64,000 nt of DNA, taken from UBA6244 sp041582875. Lineage in GTDB: Bacteria > Bacteroidota > Bacteroidia > Bacteroidales > F082. Below, in pieces: positions 1 through 8,188 of this stretch. The notes beneath the pieces are model-generated. The model worked only from the letters and a program-made list of their open reading frames with translations. It did no database searches and was not told the DNA's origin. Every line of letters starts with the position of its first letter. Within the stretch, counting starts at the first letter, position 1. Location of the stretch: positions 4,679 through 68,678 of the forward strand of contig JBFHGX010000004.1 of assembly GCA_041582875.1 (NCBI GenBank), given 5' to 3'. The position numbers and the translations under genes were made by a program.

Positions 1-996
1 CTCGAAGGCACTACACTTACAAAAGGAGAATCTTGCAGCGTATTTGTGGACATCCTAAACAATGGTTCAACAACCTATTATGGTATGTTTGATGTTTCAC
101 TCTACAACCTTGATGGATCATATGAATACACCATCGAAACCCTGAACGGCGCTGATTTAGCACCGGGCTATTACTATGATGACGTGGAATTCGCCAATAA
201 CTATATCAATGTGGAACCAGGAACTTATTTGCTGGCCTTACAACATAAGCCAACTGGAGGAAGTTGGGAGTTGGCAGGATCAACCAACTATCCCAACCCT
301 ATTCAAGTCATTGTTAAAACACAAGGATACCAACCAGACATCTATGAGAGCAATGACAATGTGAACAATGCTTCATCATTACCTGTTAATTTCTCAGGGA
401 ATACCGCATCGGTATATACTACCGGATCGAACTCGCATGTGGGAAACGACTATGACTATTACCATTTGACTCTTCCATCGGGTTACGATTATACCATTTT
501 GGCTCGGGCACATGATGCATACAACAGCGGCAATGGACAAATCTATACCAATGACGTTTTGTGGTCGTACAAAACCAACTTCATGTGGTCGAATGCCTAC
601 GACGATTTGATGTCGGGATATATTACCATGCGAAACGGAGGTGAGTTATATTTTCTGGTGGCGCCCTACTTCTTAGGAGAAACAGGCACCTATTTACTTG
701 ATATTCAAATTAACAGAACACCTACCGGACTAGAAGAACTTTCACAGGAAAACGGTATTCAGGTATTTCCAAACCCCGCCAATCAACTTTTAACCATTCA
801 TTTCGAAAACAATATGAATGGTGATGAATTCCAGATAACAGACCTACAAGGTAGAATCTTCACAAAAGGGTTAATTTCCATGCCTCAACAAGGGGACTTT
901 ATCATTTCAACAGCTGACTTGTCCAATGGAACATACATGCTCTTGATAAAAAGCGCTGATCGTTGGTTACAAAAAAAGATTATTGTGTTACACTAA
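1..996 (+). CDS. Secreted protein with T9SS type A sorting domain (5' end outside window)
   Basis: The frame is open from base 1, so the gene starts upstream; a GTG at 46 is only an internal valine codon. The middle part (around bases 330-710) begins with a PDIYESNDN motif and resembles pre-peptidase C-terminal domains found on secreted hydrolases. The last 80 or so residues (GIQVFPNPANQLLTI..., then TDLQGRIF and a final KKIIVLH) form a typical type IX secretion sorting domain, so the protein should be exported to the surface or medium. The catalytic part, if any, is outside the window, so the function is unknown. It ends 14 bases before the convergent lipoprotein gene. Confidence 0.85.
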   Translation, partial: LEGTTLTKGESCSVFVDILNNGSTTYYGMFDVSLYNLDGSYEYTIETLNGADLAPGYYYDDVEFANNYINVEPGTYLLALQHKPTGGSWELAGSTNYPNPIQVIVKTQGYQPDIYESNDNVNNASSLPVNFSGNTASVYTTGSNSHVGNDYDYYHLTLPSGYDYTILARAHDAYNSGNGQIYTNDVLWSYKTNFMWSNAYDDLMSGYITMRNGGELYFLVAPYFLGETGTYLLDIQINRTPTGLEELSQENGIQVFPNPANQLLTIHFENNMNGDEFQITDLQGRIFTKGLISMPQQGDFIISTADLSNGTYMLLIKSADRWLQKKIIVLH

Positions 997-1009
997 TAAT
1001 TAGTATCCA

Positions 1010-1555
1010 CTACTGTATCCTGACAATCTCACTGGTACTAATTATATTACTTTGATTAAGTGCACGATCGTAAATATAGGCTTCAAACTTGATGGTATCA
1101 TAATCCGAAAGCGGATTGTAAATAAACAAAGTATCTTCAAAAGTACCCTTAATAGCCTGATTACCACTTTCTGGAGTCAGAACTGGGAATCGTGAATTAA
1201 AAGTGAGCGTATCAAATCGGGCTGAGTCGGCATTCCAAGATAACAAGGGCACTTCGACGAAAGTCCCATTTTGCTTTTCGAAATACTTAATTATTAAATT
1301 ATAGTAATATTCACTATTCCGGTCGTAAGGAGGCAATGTATCGCGAGTGCCCAAACCCAAATCACCATCGCCATCCGTATAATCAAAAACCAACACCCCC
1401 CTTTCAGTGATGCCGGTGGATGGATTCAACAATACAACAAAATTATTATAGGTCACCGCAGGAATATTCGGGAATTCCTCGAACTTACGACAACCCCAAA
1501 AAACCACCAGGCTTGTCAGCAGAAGAAATAGTATTTTTGTCAAGTATTTCATCAT
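1010..1555 (-). CDS. Putative lipoprotein of unknown function
   Basis: This 181-residue protein has an N-terminal hydrophobic segment ending in a lipobox (VVFWGC), with Cys about residue 22, so it is probably anchored to the envelope by LspA/Lnt processing. A central DYTDGDGDLGL motif is acidic and calcium-loop-like, and is common in small Bacteroidota lipoproteins; the rest is beta-rich. Two adjacent ATG codons (1553-1555 and 1550-1552) could start it. It is divergent from the LuxE-like gene, with about 80 bases between the likely starts. No enzymatic motif is visible and I do not recognise a named family. Confidence 0.75.
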   Translation of the reverse strand: MMKYLTKILFLLLTSLVVFWGCRKFEEFPNIPAVTYNNFVVLLNPSTGITERGVLVFDYTDGDGDLGLGTRDTLPPYDRNSEYYYNLIIKYFEKQNGTFVEVPLLSWNADSARFDTLTFNSRFPVLTPESGNQAIKGTFEDTLFIYNPLSDYDTIKFEAYIYDRALNQSNIISTSEIVRIQ

Positions 1556-1635
1556 TATTTGAATGAATCAGTAAAAGTACAACAATGGATGGAATGGATG
1601 TGCTTCCGTTTCCATTAAAACACCAGTGTACAACT

Positions 1636-2628
1636 ATGCCAAATCCAACGTCCTTGATCGGCCAACTTTTTAAGCCACACAACGAACAAAGCTTTAACGA
1701 ACTATGCCTTGAATTATTTCGGTTTCAACACAAAAACAATACCGTTTATGGCCAGTTTGTTGATTTTTTGGGCAAATCGCCTGTTTCCATTGGGCATTAC
1801 CGCGATATTCCATTCATGCCCATTGACTTCTTTAAAACACATCAGGTAGTAACCGGCCATTTTAATCCTGAAGTGGTTTTTACCTCCAGCGGAACGACCG
1901 GAACGACCACAAGTCGACATCACATTAAATCTACAGACCTTTACGTTCAAAGTTTTACCCAAGCATTTCAGTATTTTTTCGGATCCATAAAAGAATACAC
2001 CATTTTGGCTTTGCTCCCTTCTTATCTGGAACGCGAAGGCTCATCGCTTGTGCTGATGGCCGATGAGCTTATCAAACAAAGCCAACAACCCGATAGCGGT
2101 TTTTTTTTACACGACTATAAAAAATTAGCTGGTTTGCTAGCGCATCTGAAGGAATCAAAGAAACCCACCATTTTGCTTGGAGTGACCTATGCCTTGCTCG
2201 ATATGGCTGAGCAATTCCCATTGAATTTTCCCGAACTCATGGTGATGGAAACCGGTGGAATGAAAGGAAAACGAAAGGAAATGGTGCGCCAGGAGTTACA
2301 TCAACAATTGAAAATAGGCTTTGGCGTTGAACAGATTTATTCAGAATATGGAATGACAGAACTGCTTTCGCAAGCATATTCAAAGGGCAACGGACTATTT
2401 ATCACACCTCCATGGATGAAAGTCCTGATTCGCGACACCAACGACCCTTTCACTCTCCTATCCGAAAATAAAAGTGGAGGCATCAACATCATCGATTTGG
2501 CCAACATATACTCTTGCTCTTTTATCCAAACACAAGATGTAGGTAAAATGCATCACAATGGGAGTTTCGAGGTGTTAGGCCGCTTCGACAACAGCGATAT
2601 TCGGGGATGCAACCTATTGGTGGATTAA
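1636..2628 (+). CDS. LuxE-like acyl-protein synthetase / acyltransferase
   Basis: The protein is about 330 residues and belongs to the LuxE acyl-protein synthetase family, part of the ANL adenylating superfamily. It has the substrate-entry region IPFMPIDFFKTHQV, a phosphate-loop-like TSSGTTGTTTS, a METGGMKG segment and a YSEYGMTELLSQAYS motif, as expected for ATP-dependent activation of a fatty acyl group. The open frame extends to an ATG at 1585, but the family N-terminus fits the ATG at 1636 (MPNPTSLI) better. No luxC reductase or other lux gene is nearby, so bioluminescence is not implied; in Bacteroidota such stand-alone genes probably serve lipid or cofactor acylation. The substrate is unknown. 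Confidence 0.8.
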   Translation: MPNPTSLIGQLFKPHNEQSFNELCLELFRFQHKNNTVYGQFVDFLGKSPVSIGHYRDIPFMPIDFFKTHQVVTGHFNPEVVFTSSGTTGTTTSRHHIKSTDLYVQSFTQAFQYFFGSIKEYTILALLPSYLEREGSSLVLMADELIKQSQQPDSGFFLHDYKKLAGLLAHLKESKKPTILLGVTYALLDMAEQFPLNFPELMVMETGGMKGKRKEMVRQELHQQLKIGFGVEQIYSEYGMTELLSQAYSKGNGLFITPPWMKVLIRDTNDPFTLLSENKSGGINIIDLANIYSCSFIQTQDVGKMHHNGSFEVLGRFDNSDIRGCNLLVD

Positions 2629-2711
2629 TTTAAACGTTTATCTTTAGGGGCTAATCAACAATTTTAAAGCATGTTTTTACTAATTTTACAGGCCAATAAA
2701 ATAACCTGCTA

Positions 2712-5207
2712 ATGAACTTTCAAAACACAACTCAGCTTAAGCTTGCCTACGATTTTGTGGAATATACAGGCAAAAATATTTTCCTGACCGGAAAAGCCGG
2801 TACAGGTAAAACCACCTTTTTACACGAAATACGCAAAAATTCGCTCAAGCGGATGGTGGTGGTAGCTCCCACCGGTGTGGCAGCCATCAATGCTTCAGGA
2901 GTAACCATTCACTCCTTTTTTCAATTGGCTTTCGGACCCTACCTGCCCGGATATCAAACCATTGAAAATACAGGCGATCAAAACCCAGTTAAAAATGGTT
3001 CTGCTCAACGATTCAGTCGCCAAAAAATCAACATTATTCGAAGCCTGGATTTACTAGTTATCGACGAAATCAGCATGGTTCGTTCAGATATGCTTGATGG
3101 CATTGATGCTACTTTGCGCAGATTCAGGCGCTCTAAAGTACCCTTTGGAGGAGTTCAATTGTTGATGATTGGCGATCTGCGACAGCTATCCCCGGTCGTA
3201 AAAGACGATGAATGGACTTTATTGCAGAAATATTACCAAACTCCGTATTTTTTCAGCAGCAAAGCCCTCACACAGACTCAGTTCATTGGTATTGAACTCA
3301 CAAAGGTATTCCGCCAAAGCGACGATCATTTTATTGCATTGCTCAATCAGGTGCGTGGCAACAAACTCACCGACCAAACCATCGAAGAACTCAACAAAAG
3401 GCATCTTCCAAACTTTAAAGATCATGATGGCTACATAACACTCACCACACACAACAACAAAGCACACCAAATAAACGATTCCAGATTATCTCTTCTAAAA
3501 AGTCAACGACAAAAATTCAAGGCTATAATTGTTGGGAATTTTCCTGAATATATCTACCCCACCGATGAAGAGCTTATTTTAAAAGTAGGTGCGCAGGTAA
3601 TGTTTGTTAAAAACGATCCGTCGCCATTAAAAAGTTACTACAATGGCAAAATTGGTCGTGTTGTTGACCTCGATAAAGAAACCGTAACCATTCAGTGTGA
3701 GGGCGACGAAGATACCATCAGTGTTTCCGCATTGGAGTGGAACAACATCAAATATACGCTCAACGACGAATCGAAGGAAATCAACGAAAGTATTGAGGGG
3801 ACTTTCAAACAAATTCCACTCAAACTGGCCTGGGCCATTACCATCCATAAAAGTCAGGGACTCACCTTCGAAAAAGCGATTATTGATGCTGAAGCCGCTT
3901 TTGCACATGGTCAGGTTTATGTGGCTTTAAGCCGATGCAAAACTCTGGAAGGCATGGTTTTGAGCACACCTATCCGAACAGAAAGTGTAAAGCACGATAG
4001 TTCGGTAGATCAATTTTCGACCGACATCGAAAACAACCAACCCGACGAAAAGCAGCTCGAAAAACAAAAACAACTCTTTGAGGAACAATTAATTTTGGAT
4101 TTGTTCTCCTTTGATAATTTACAAATCAGCCTTTGGGTGTTTTTAAAAATTTTGCGCGAAAATTCATCGTCACTGCGAGAAGGTTTTTTGGCAGCCATGA
4201 ATGTGATGAATGATGAACTAAAGAAAAATGTGACAGATGTTTCAGGTACGTTTCAACAACAACTCAAACGGATGCTTTCCGATACAAGCAACCCCGAACA
4301 CCATTCATTACTTCAGGACCGCATCAAAAAAGGAGCAGCGTATTTTTCAGATCATCTATCAGGTAAGTTACTGGCCATAATTGGCAACCTGGATATTGAC
4401 ATAGATAACCGACAAGTTAAAAAGAGTGTATCAGATCAATTAACCCGTATACTGGAAGAAGCTTACTACAAAAAAGGATGTCTTGAAGCCTGTAGGTCTG
4501 GCTTTATTATGAAAGACTATTTATCAGAACGTGCCAAGGCTGCAATTCTGGCTCCGGAAAAGAAAAAATCTGGCAAAAAAACAGCTGCCAATCTTATCAC
4601 CGAAACCAAAAGACCACAGGTATATGCTAAGCTTAAACAGTGGCGCGATCAATTGGCCAAAGAGAAAAACGTTCCCGTTTACATAGTATTGCCAGGAAAA
4701 ACGATGATCGAATTGTCAAATGTAATGCCCACAACCCTTTGGCAACTCAAAAAAGTGAAAGGTTTCGGAAAAAAGAAAATCGAACAATACGGTCAGATAA
4801 TTTTGGATCTCCTTTTGGAAGATATTCCTGAAGAATTAAGTCAGACCATCCCGGAGGAAGAACCTGAGGAAGAAATCGTCATAAAAATATCGACCTATGA
4901 AACCACAATGGAACTTTGGAAAAAAAACATGTCCATTGAAGAAATTGCCAAAGAACGCGGTTTGGCCATTTCCACCATCGAAGGGCATTTGGCTAAATTT
5001 GTAAAATCAGGAGAAGTTGAAATAGAGGATTTGGTCGAAAAAGAAAAAATTTCCGTCATTCAGGAACTATTTAACGAATGTGGCCCCATCAACCTCAGCG
5101 AAGCTCGGGATATTTTAGGAGAAGAATACTCGTATGGGGAAATAAGGATAGTTAGAGACAGCATCACCTTCGAAGAAACCAAAGAGGAACCTGAAGAAAT
5201 ACACTGA
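2712..5207 (+). CDS. PIF1-like DNA helicase with HRDC and C-terminal HTH domains
   Basis: This 831-residue protein starts with a superfamily 1 helicase core: Walker A GKAGTGKTT near residue 27, the PIF1-type VVAPTGVAAINASG, a Walker B VIDEISM near 118, GDLRQLSPV, and a C-terminal ITIHKSQGLTF plus YVALSRC (motifs V and VI). Residues about 635-705 look like an HRDC nucleic-acid-binding domain (WRDQLAKEKNVPVYIVLPGK, ending KVKGFGKKKIEQYG). The last 120 residues contain a helix-turn-helix (SIEEIAKERGLAISTIEGHL) like that after RecQ/PIF1 helicases. It probably unwinds DNA during replication or repair. This fusion is seen elsewhere in Bacteroidota. The TMEM175-like gene follows 16 bases after its stop. 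Confidence 0.93.
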   Translation: MNFQNTTQLKLAYDFVEYTGKNIFLTGKAGTGKTTFLHEIRKNSLKRMVVVAPTGVAAINASGVTIHSFFQLAFGPYLPGYQTIENTGDQNPVKNGSAQRFSRQKINIIRSLDLLVIDEISMVRSDMLDGIDATLRRFRRSKVPFGGVQLLMIGDLRQLSPVVKDDEWTLLQKYYQTPYFFSSKALTQTQFIGIELTKVFRQSDDHFIALLNQVRGNKLTDQTIEELNKRHLPNFKDHDGYITLTTHNNKAHQINDSRLSLLKSQRQKFKAIIVGNFPEYIYPTDEELILKVGAQVMFVKNDPSPLKSYYNGKIGRVVDLDKETVTIQCEGDEDTISVSALEWNNIKYTLNDESKEINESIEGTFKQIPLKLAWAITIHKSQGLTFEKAIIDAEAAFAHGQVYVALSRCKTLEGMVLSTPIRTESVKHDSSVDQFSTDIENNQPDEKQLEKQKQLFEEQLILDLFSFDNLQISLWVFLKILRENSSSLREGFLAAMNVMNDELKKNVTDVSGTFQQQLKRMLSDTSNPEHHSLLQDRIKKGAAYFSDHLSGKLLAIIGNLDIDIDNRQVKKSVSDQLTRILEEAYYKKGCLEACRSGFIMKDYLSERAKAAILAPEKKKSGKKTAANLITETKRPQVYAKLKQWRDQLAKEKNVPVYIVLPGKTMIELSNVMPTTLWQLKKVKGFGKKKIEQYGQIILDLLLEDIPEELSQTIPEEEPEEEIVIKISTYETTMELWKKNMSIEEIAKERGLAISTIEGHLAKFVKSGEVEIEDLVEKEKISVIQELFNECGPINLSEARDILGEEYSYGEIRIVRDSITFEETKEEPEEIH

Positions 5208-5223
5208 TGTACAATCACAACCA

Positions 5224-5856
5224 ATGAAAGAAAGTGAATATAAACTATCCCGACTTGAGGCATTAACTGATGGCGTTTTTGCCATTGCCATGACAATCCT
5301 GGTACTGGCTATCGACATCCCCGAAATCAACTCCCTCAACGAAGGTAGCCGGTTGCATAACTCCATTCTTGCCCAAAGCAATCAACTGTTAAATTACCTG
5401 ATCAGCTTTTTGTTACTGGCCATATTCTGGACCATCAATCACCGGCAATTCAGGCTGTTGGCAAAAACCAATAAACAGCATATCTGGATCAATATTTTTT
5501 CACTGATTTTCATTTGTCTGGTTCCATACACCACTAGCTTAAAAAGTGCCTTTCCAAACGATTGGATGAGCAACCTTTACTTCAACCTAAACATGTTGTT
5601 TATTGGTTTCGTGTATATGTTTAATTGGAAATATGTCATCGCGCACAGCGCATTGCTAATTAGAAAACTAAAACCAAATGAAATAAAAAATGGAAAAGTA
5701 AGAACCCTTATTTTTGTACTCATTGCGGCCATCGCTTCAATATGCTCCTTCATTATTCCCAACATGTCTTCTTCTATTTATTTTTTAATCCCCGCATTAA
5801 AAATAGGTTACAGTAAATTTTCGGCCAAGAACGAACCTGTTACAAATCAGGAGTAG
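5224..5856 (+). CDS. TMEM175-family (DUF1211) ion-channel-like membrane protein
   Basis: The 210-residue product carries the family signature RLEALTDGVFAIAMTILVL (residues about 8-26), the pore-lining first helix of bacterial TMEM175 potassium channels. It has six hydrophobic segments, including a second one (LISFLLLAIFWTINHRQF) with the conserved W and N/H. A K+-selective channel role is known for the family; selectivity here is inferred. It lies 16 bases after the helicase gene and may be co-transcribed, although a functional link is not obvious. Downstream there is only a weak A/T-rich inverted repeat. Confidence 0.9.
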   Translation: MKESEYKLSRLEALTDGVFAIAMTILVLAIDIPEINSLNEGSRLHNSILAQSNQLLNYLISFLLLAIFWTINHRQFRLLAKTNKQHIWINIFSLIFICLVPYTTSLKSAFPNDWMSNLYFNLNMLFIGFVYMFNWKYVIAHSALLIRKLKPNEIKNGKVRTLIFVLIAAIASICSFIIPNMSSSIYFLIPALKIGYSKFSAKNEPVTNQE

Positions 5857-5896
5857 ACAAAAAAATAATTTTGTTAAACATACTTAAGATAATTTC

Positions 5897-5924
5897 TTGA
5901 AAACCCATTTAGGTTGTACATTTG
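5897..5924 (+). promoter_or_regulatory. Bacteroidota promoter for the lipocalin-like lipoprotein
   Basis: A TTG at 5897-5899 and a perfect TAnnTTTG box (TACATTTG, 5917-5924) are 17 bases apart. The box is 19 bases before the ATG at 5944, so the longer open frame beginning at 5914 cannot be the gene start. Confidence 0.65.
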
Positions 5925-5943
5925 CAGGCTAAATTTCAAAACC

Positions 5944-6348
5944 ATGAAACGTTTTTTCATTATTTCACTCATCTTTACAACTACAGCCACCCTGTTTATG
6001 GCGTGCTCATCAACCCCTGAGAGCAAATTGATTGGCACATGGAAAGCTCAAAAAGTTGAAACTGATTTTGACGCCAACAGAACAACACCTGACATGATTA
6101 GTCAGGTAGTGGAGATGCAAAAGCAGATGTACTTCAGAATGATTAACGACAGTATTATGACCATTATTTCGAAAAACGACACCCACGAAGCCCATTGGAA
6201 ATACAATTCGGAAACCAAATCGGTTACATACTTTTTTAATGGAATGAATGGAATTCCCAGTGTTTTAGGGACTTTTAATGATGGAACTATCATTTCAGAA
6301 TCAAAAACACCATTGGGAAAAATAACCATTTACTACGAAAAAGAATAG
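5944..6348 (+). CDS. Lipocalin-like lipoprotein
   Basis: The start at 5944 is set by the promoter just upstream. The 134-residue product has a signal peptide and lipobox ending LFMAC (Cys about residue 21), followed by LIGTWKAQKVETDFD, the usual opening of small lipocalin-like domains, and a series of short beta strands. It is probably an envelope lipoprotein that binds a small ligand or senses envelope state; the ligand is unknown. It converges on lnt with 10 bases between the stop codons. Confidence 0.7.
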   Translation: MKRFFIISLIFTTTATLFMACSSTPESKLIGTWKAQKVETDFDANRTTPDMISQVVEMQKQMYFRMINDSIMTIISKNDTHEAHWKYNSETKSVTYFFNGMNGIPSVLGTFNDGTIISESKTPLGKITIYYEKE

Positions 6349-6358
6349 CTGAAAAAGC

Positions 6359-7963
6359 TTAACTGTAGCTCTTACGTTTACCCAAGAATCCTTGGGTAAA
6401 TGAAACCAGAAAGATCAGCGCACTGATATAACCAGCCACCCTCCCCAAATAGTCTCCATTCATTACATAATAAGTCATCTCGTTGTTGGCTCTCAGCGTC
6501 TGTGCTATCACGGCAGGTTTCCAATAGGGAGTACGTTCAAGGATATCTCCTCGTTGATTAATAAATGCTGATACCCCTGTATTGGCCGATCGGGCAACAT
6601 CCCGGCGGGTTTCAATGGCGCGAAGCACCGAAAAAAGTAAGTGCTGTCGGTAACCTGGAGTTTCGCCCCACCAGCCATCATTGGTAATTACAACAACGAT
6701 ACTAGCTCCCAGTCTCACCGATTGCGCAACAAATTCTCCGTAAACCGATTCGTAACAAATAACAGGACTTGCATTCAGGTCAGGATTTGATCGTTTAAAG
6801 ATATTGGGGCGATCATCTTTTTTAAGGGTTCCAACCGTACCTCCCAAATCAATAGCCAAGGCCTCAATAGGTTTCAAAATTCCCCACGAGGGCATAATCT
6901 CCGCTCCCGGTGTCAGTTTCGATTTATGATGAACCTGCAATAACCCTTCACTTTCAATGAAAAAAGCTGTGTTGTAGGCATAATAACTTCCAGGTCGTGA
7001 TCTGAATTTACGCGCAGCATTGGTTCTTGGTTCATCTGGCAAAATATTGCGGTAGGTAGTTGCTCCCGTAATAATGGAGGCGCGCGGATAATCACTTAAA
7101 AATGATTTCAACCGATTCAGGTTCGTTGAATACTGCAATGATTCTTCCCAAATATCTTCCTGCAATGCCGACTCTGGAAAAACAACATAGTCTGTACTTT
7201 CTGTCATTTTTTCTTTGGCTAAAAATATATAACGCGATACCAGCGAATCAGGCGGTAGCACATATTGTTCGTTATATGGATCAGTATTGGGCTGAACCAC
7301 CACCACGTTTATTGGATTGCCGTTTTCATCATATTGATGATAAGTAATCATGGAATACAATAAAGGGATCAAAAAACTAATAACCAATATACTACCAATC
7401 AACATCAGTCGAGATTTGGGTTGTTTTTCCAGATAACCATTCAGCAATTGAAAGGTTAATATATTGATGACCAACACCCAAATTGTTCCTCCCAAAGCGC
7501 CTGTTATATCGTACCATTGTATCCATGAAGGATGTATTGCAAATGCATTTCCCAGGTTTAACCACGACCAGGTTAAGTCCCAGTTCATGTGCAAAAACTC
7601 GAAGGTTACCCAATAAAAAACAAGGATGTAATGTCCTCGTTGATTATTAAATAATTTCCTTTTCGACAGGTGAAAAACATAGAAAAAAAAGGCCATAAAC
7701 AACGAGTTCAATGCAAATGCTGCAAGCGAACCCCATTCGGTACTATTCCAAACCCACCAGGTAGTGAGCACATTCCAAATAAAAAAAGCCAGCCAGGCAT
7801 ATAAAAACACCCCTCTCTTTCCTGAATCACCCAATCGTTGCTGTACAAATAGCAAAGGCACAAAGGCGACAAACAACAATGGCGTAAACCCATTCTCAGG
7901 CCAGGAAATCGCCAACAATAATCCGGTAGCAATGGAAAACAACAGGTTGAAATATTGCTTCAT
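6359..7963 (-). CDS. lnt: Apolipoprotein N-acyltransferase
   Basis: Lnt transfers the third acyl chain to the N-terminal cysteine of lipoproteins in the inner membrane. The 534-residue protein has an N-terminal block of about six membrane helices, then a nitrilase-like domain from about residue 218 (VVVQPNTDPY). The catalytic triad can be placed at E264 (VFPESALQED), K347 (HHKSKLTPG) and C403 (VICYESVYGE). The following ITNDGWWGETPGYRQHL and RSANTGVSAFI segments are also typical, and a last membrane helix closes the protein. Length is normal for the Bacteroidota enzyme. With lspA at 21.3 kb, two steps of lipoprotein maturation are encoded in this window. Confidence 0.96.
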   Translation of the reverse strand: MKQYFNLLFSIATGLLLAISWPENGFTPLLFVAFVPLLFVQQRLGDSGKRGVFLYAWLAFFIWNVLTTWWVWNSTEWGSLAAFALNSLFMAFFFYVFHLSKRKLFNNQRGHYILVFYWVTFEFLHMNWDLTWSWLNLGNAFAIHPSWIQWYDITGALGGTIWVLVINILTFQLLNGYLEKQPKSRLMLIGSILVISFLIPLLYSMITYHQYDENGNPINVVVVQPNTDPYNEQYVLPPDSLVSRYIFLAKEKMTESTDYVVFPESALQEDIWEESLQYSTNLNRLKSFLSDYPRASIITGATTYRNILPDEPRTNAARKFRSRPGSYYAYNTAFFIESEGLLQVHHKSKLTPGAEIMPSWGILKPIEALAIDLGGTVGTLKKDDRPNIFKRSNPDLNASPVICYESVYGEFVAQSVRLGASIVVVITNDGWWGETPGYRQHLLFSVLRAIETRRDVARSANTGVSAFINQRGDILERTPYWKPAVIAQTLRANNEMTYYVMNGDYLGRVAGYISALIFLVSFTQGFLGKRKSYS

Positions 7964-7985
7964 CTAATTTTATTTTGGTCAAGGG

Positions 7986-8015
7986 CGAAAGTAATAAAAA
8001 GAAGGCTAAATCAAA
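7986..8015 (-). promoter_or_regulatory. Putative promoter of lnt
   Basis: On the minus strand, TTTG (complement of 8012-8015) is followed after 18 bases by TACTTTCG (complement of 7986-7993), one mismatch from TAnnTTTG. The box lies 22 bases before the lnt ATG. Confidence 0.45.
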
Positions 8016-8154
8016 TTTTTAAACTTTGTAAATTGAATAGGCATTTCATATAAAGTTTACAAAAGCCTTTCAGGAAAAGTACTGCTTCGACGGCAATAAC
8101 CACCAATTAAAACATTTATGTTTGACAAGTTTATCCTGCATGAGAGTATTTAAC

Positions 8155-8162
8155 TAAATTTG
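8155..8162 (+). promoter_or_regulatory. Possible -7 box of the hybrid histidine kinase gene
   Basis: TAAATTTG matches the Bacteroidota -7 consensus and lies 26 bases before the ATG at 8189. No good TTTG is present at the expected upstream distance. The rest of the 225-base gap between the divergent lnt and kinase genes shows nothing else that I recognise. Confidence 0.4.
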
Positions 8163-8188
8163 TATTAATTAACCCCAAAGCTCCAATC

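Noticed and set aside
1636..2628. A luminescence (lux) system
   Set aside because: Only a LuxE-like synthetase is present; no luxA, B, C or D gene is nearby.
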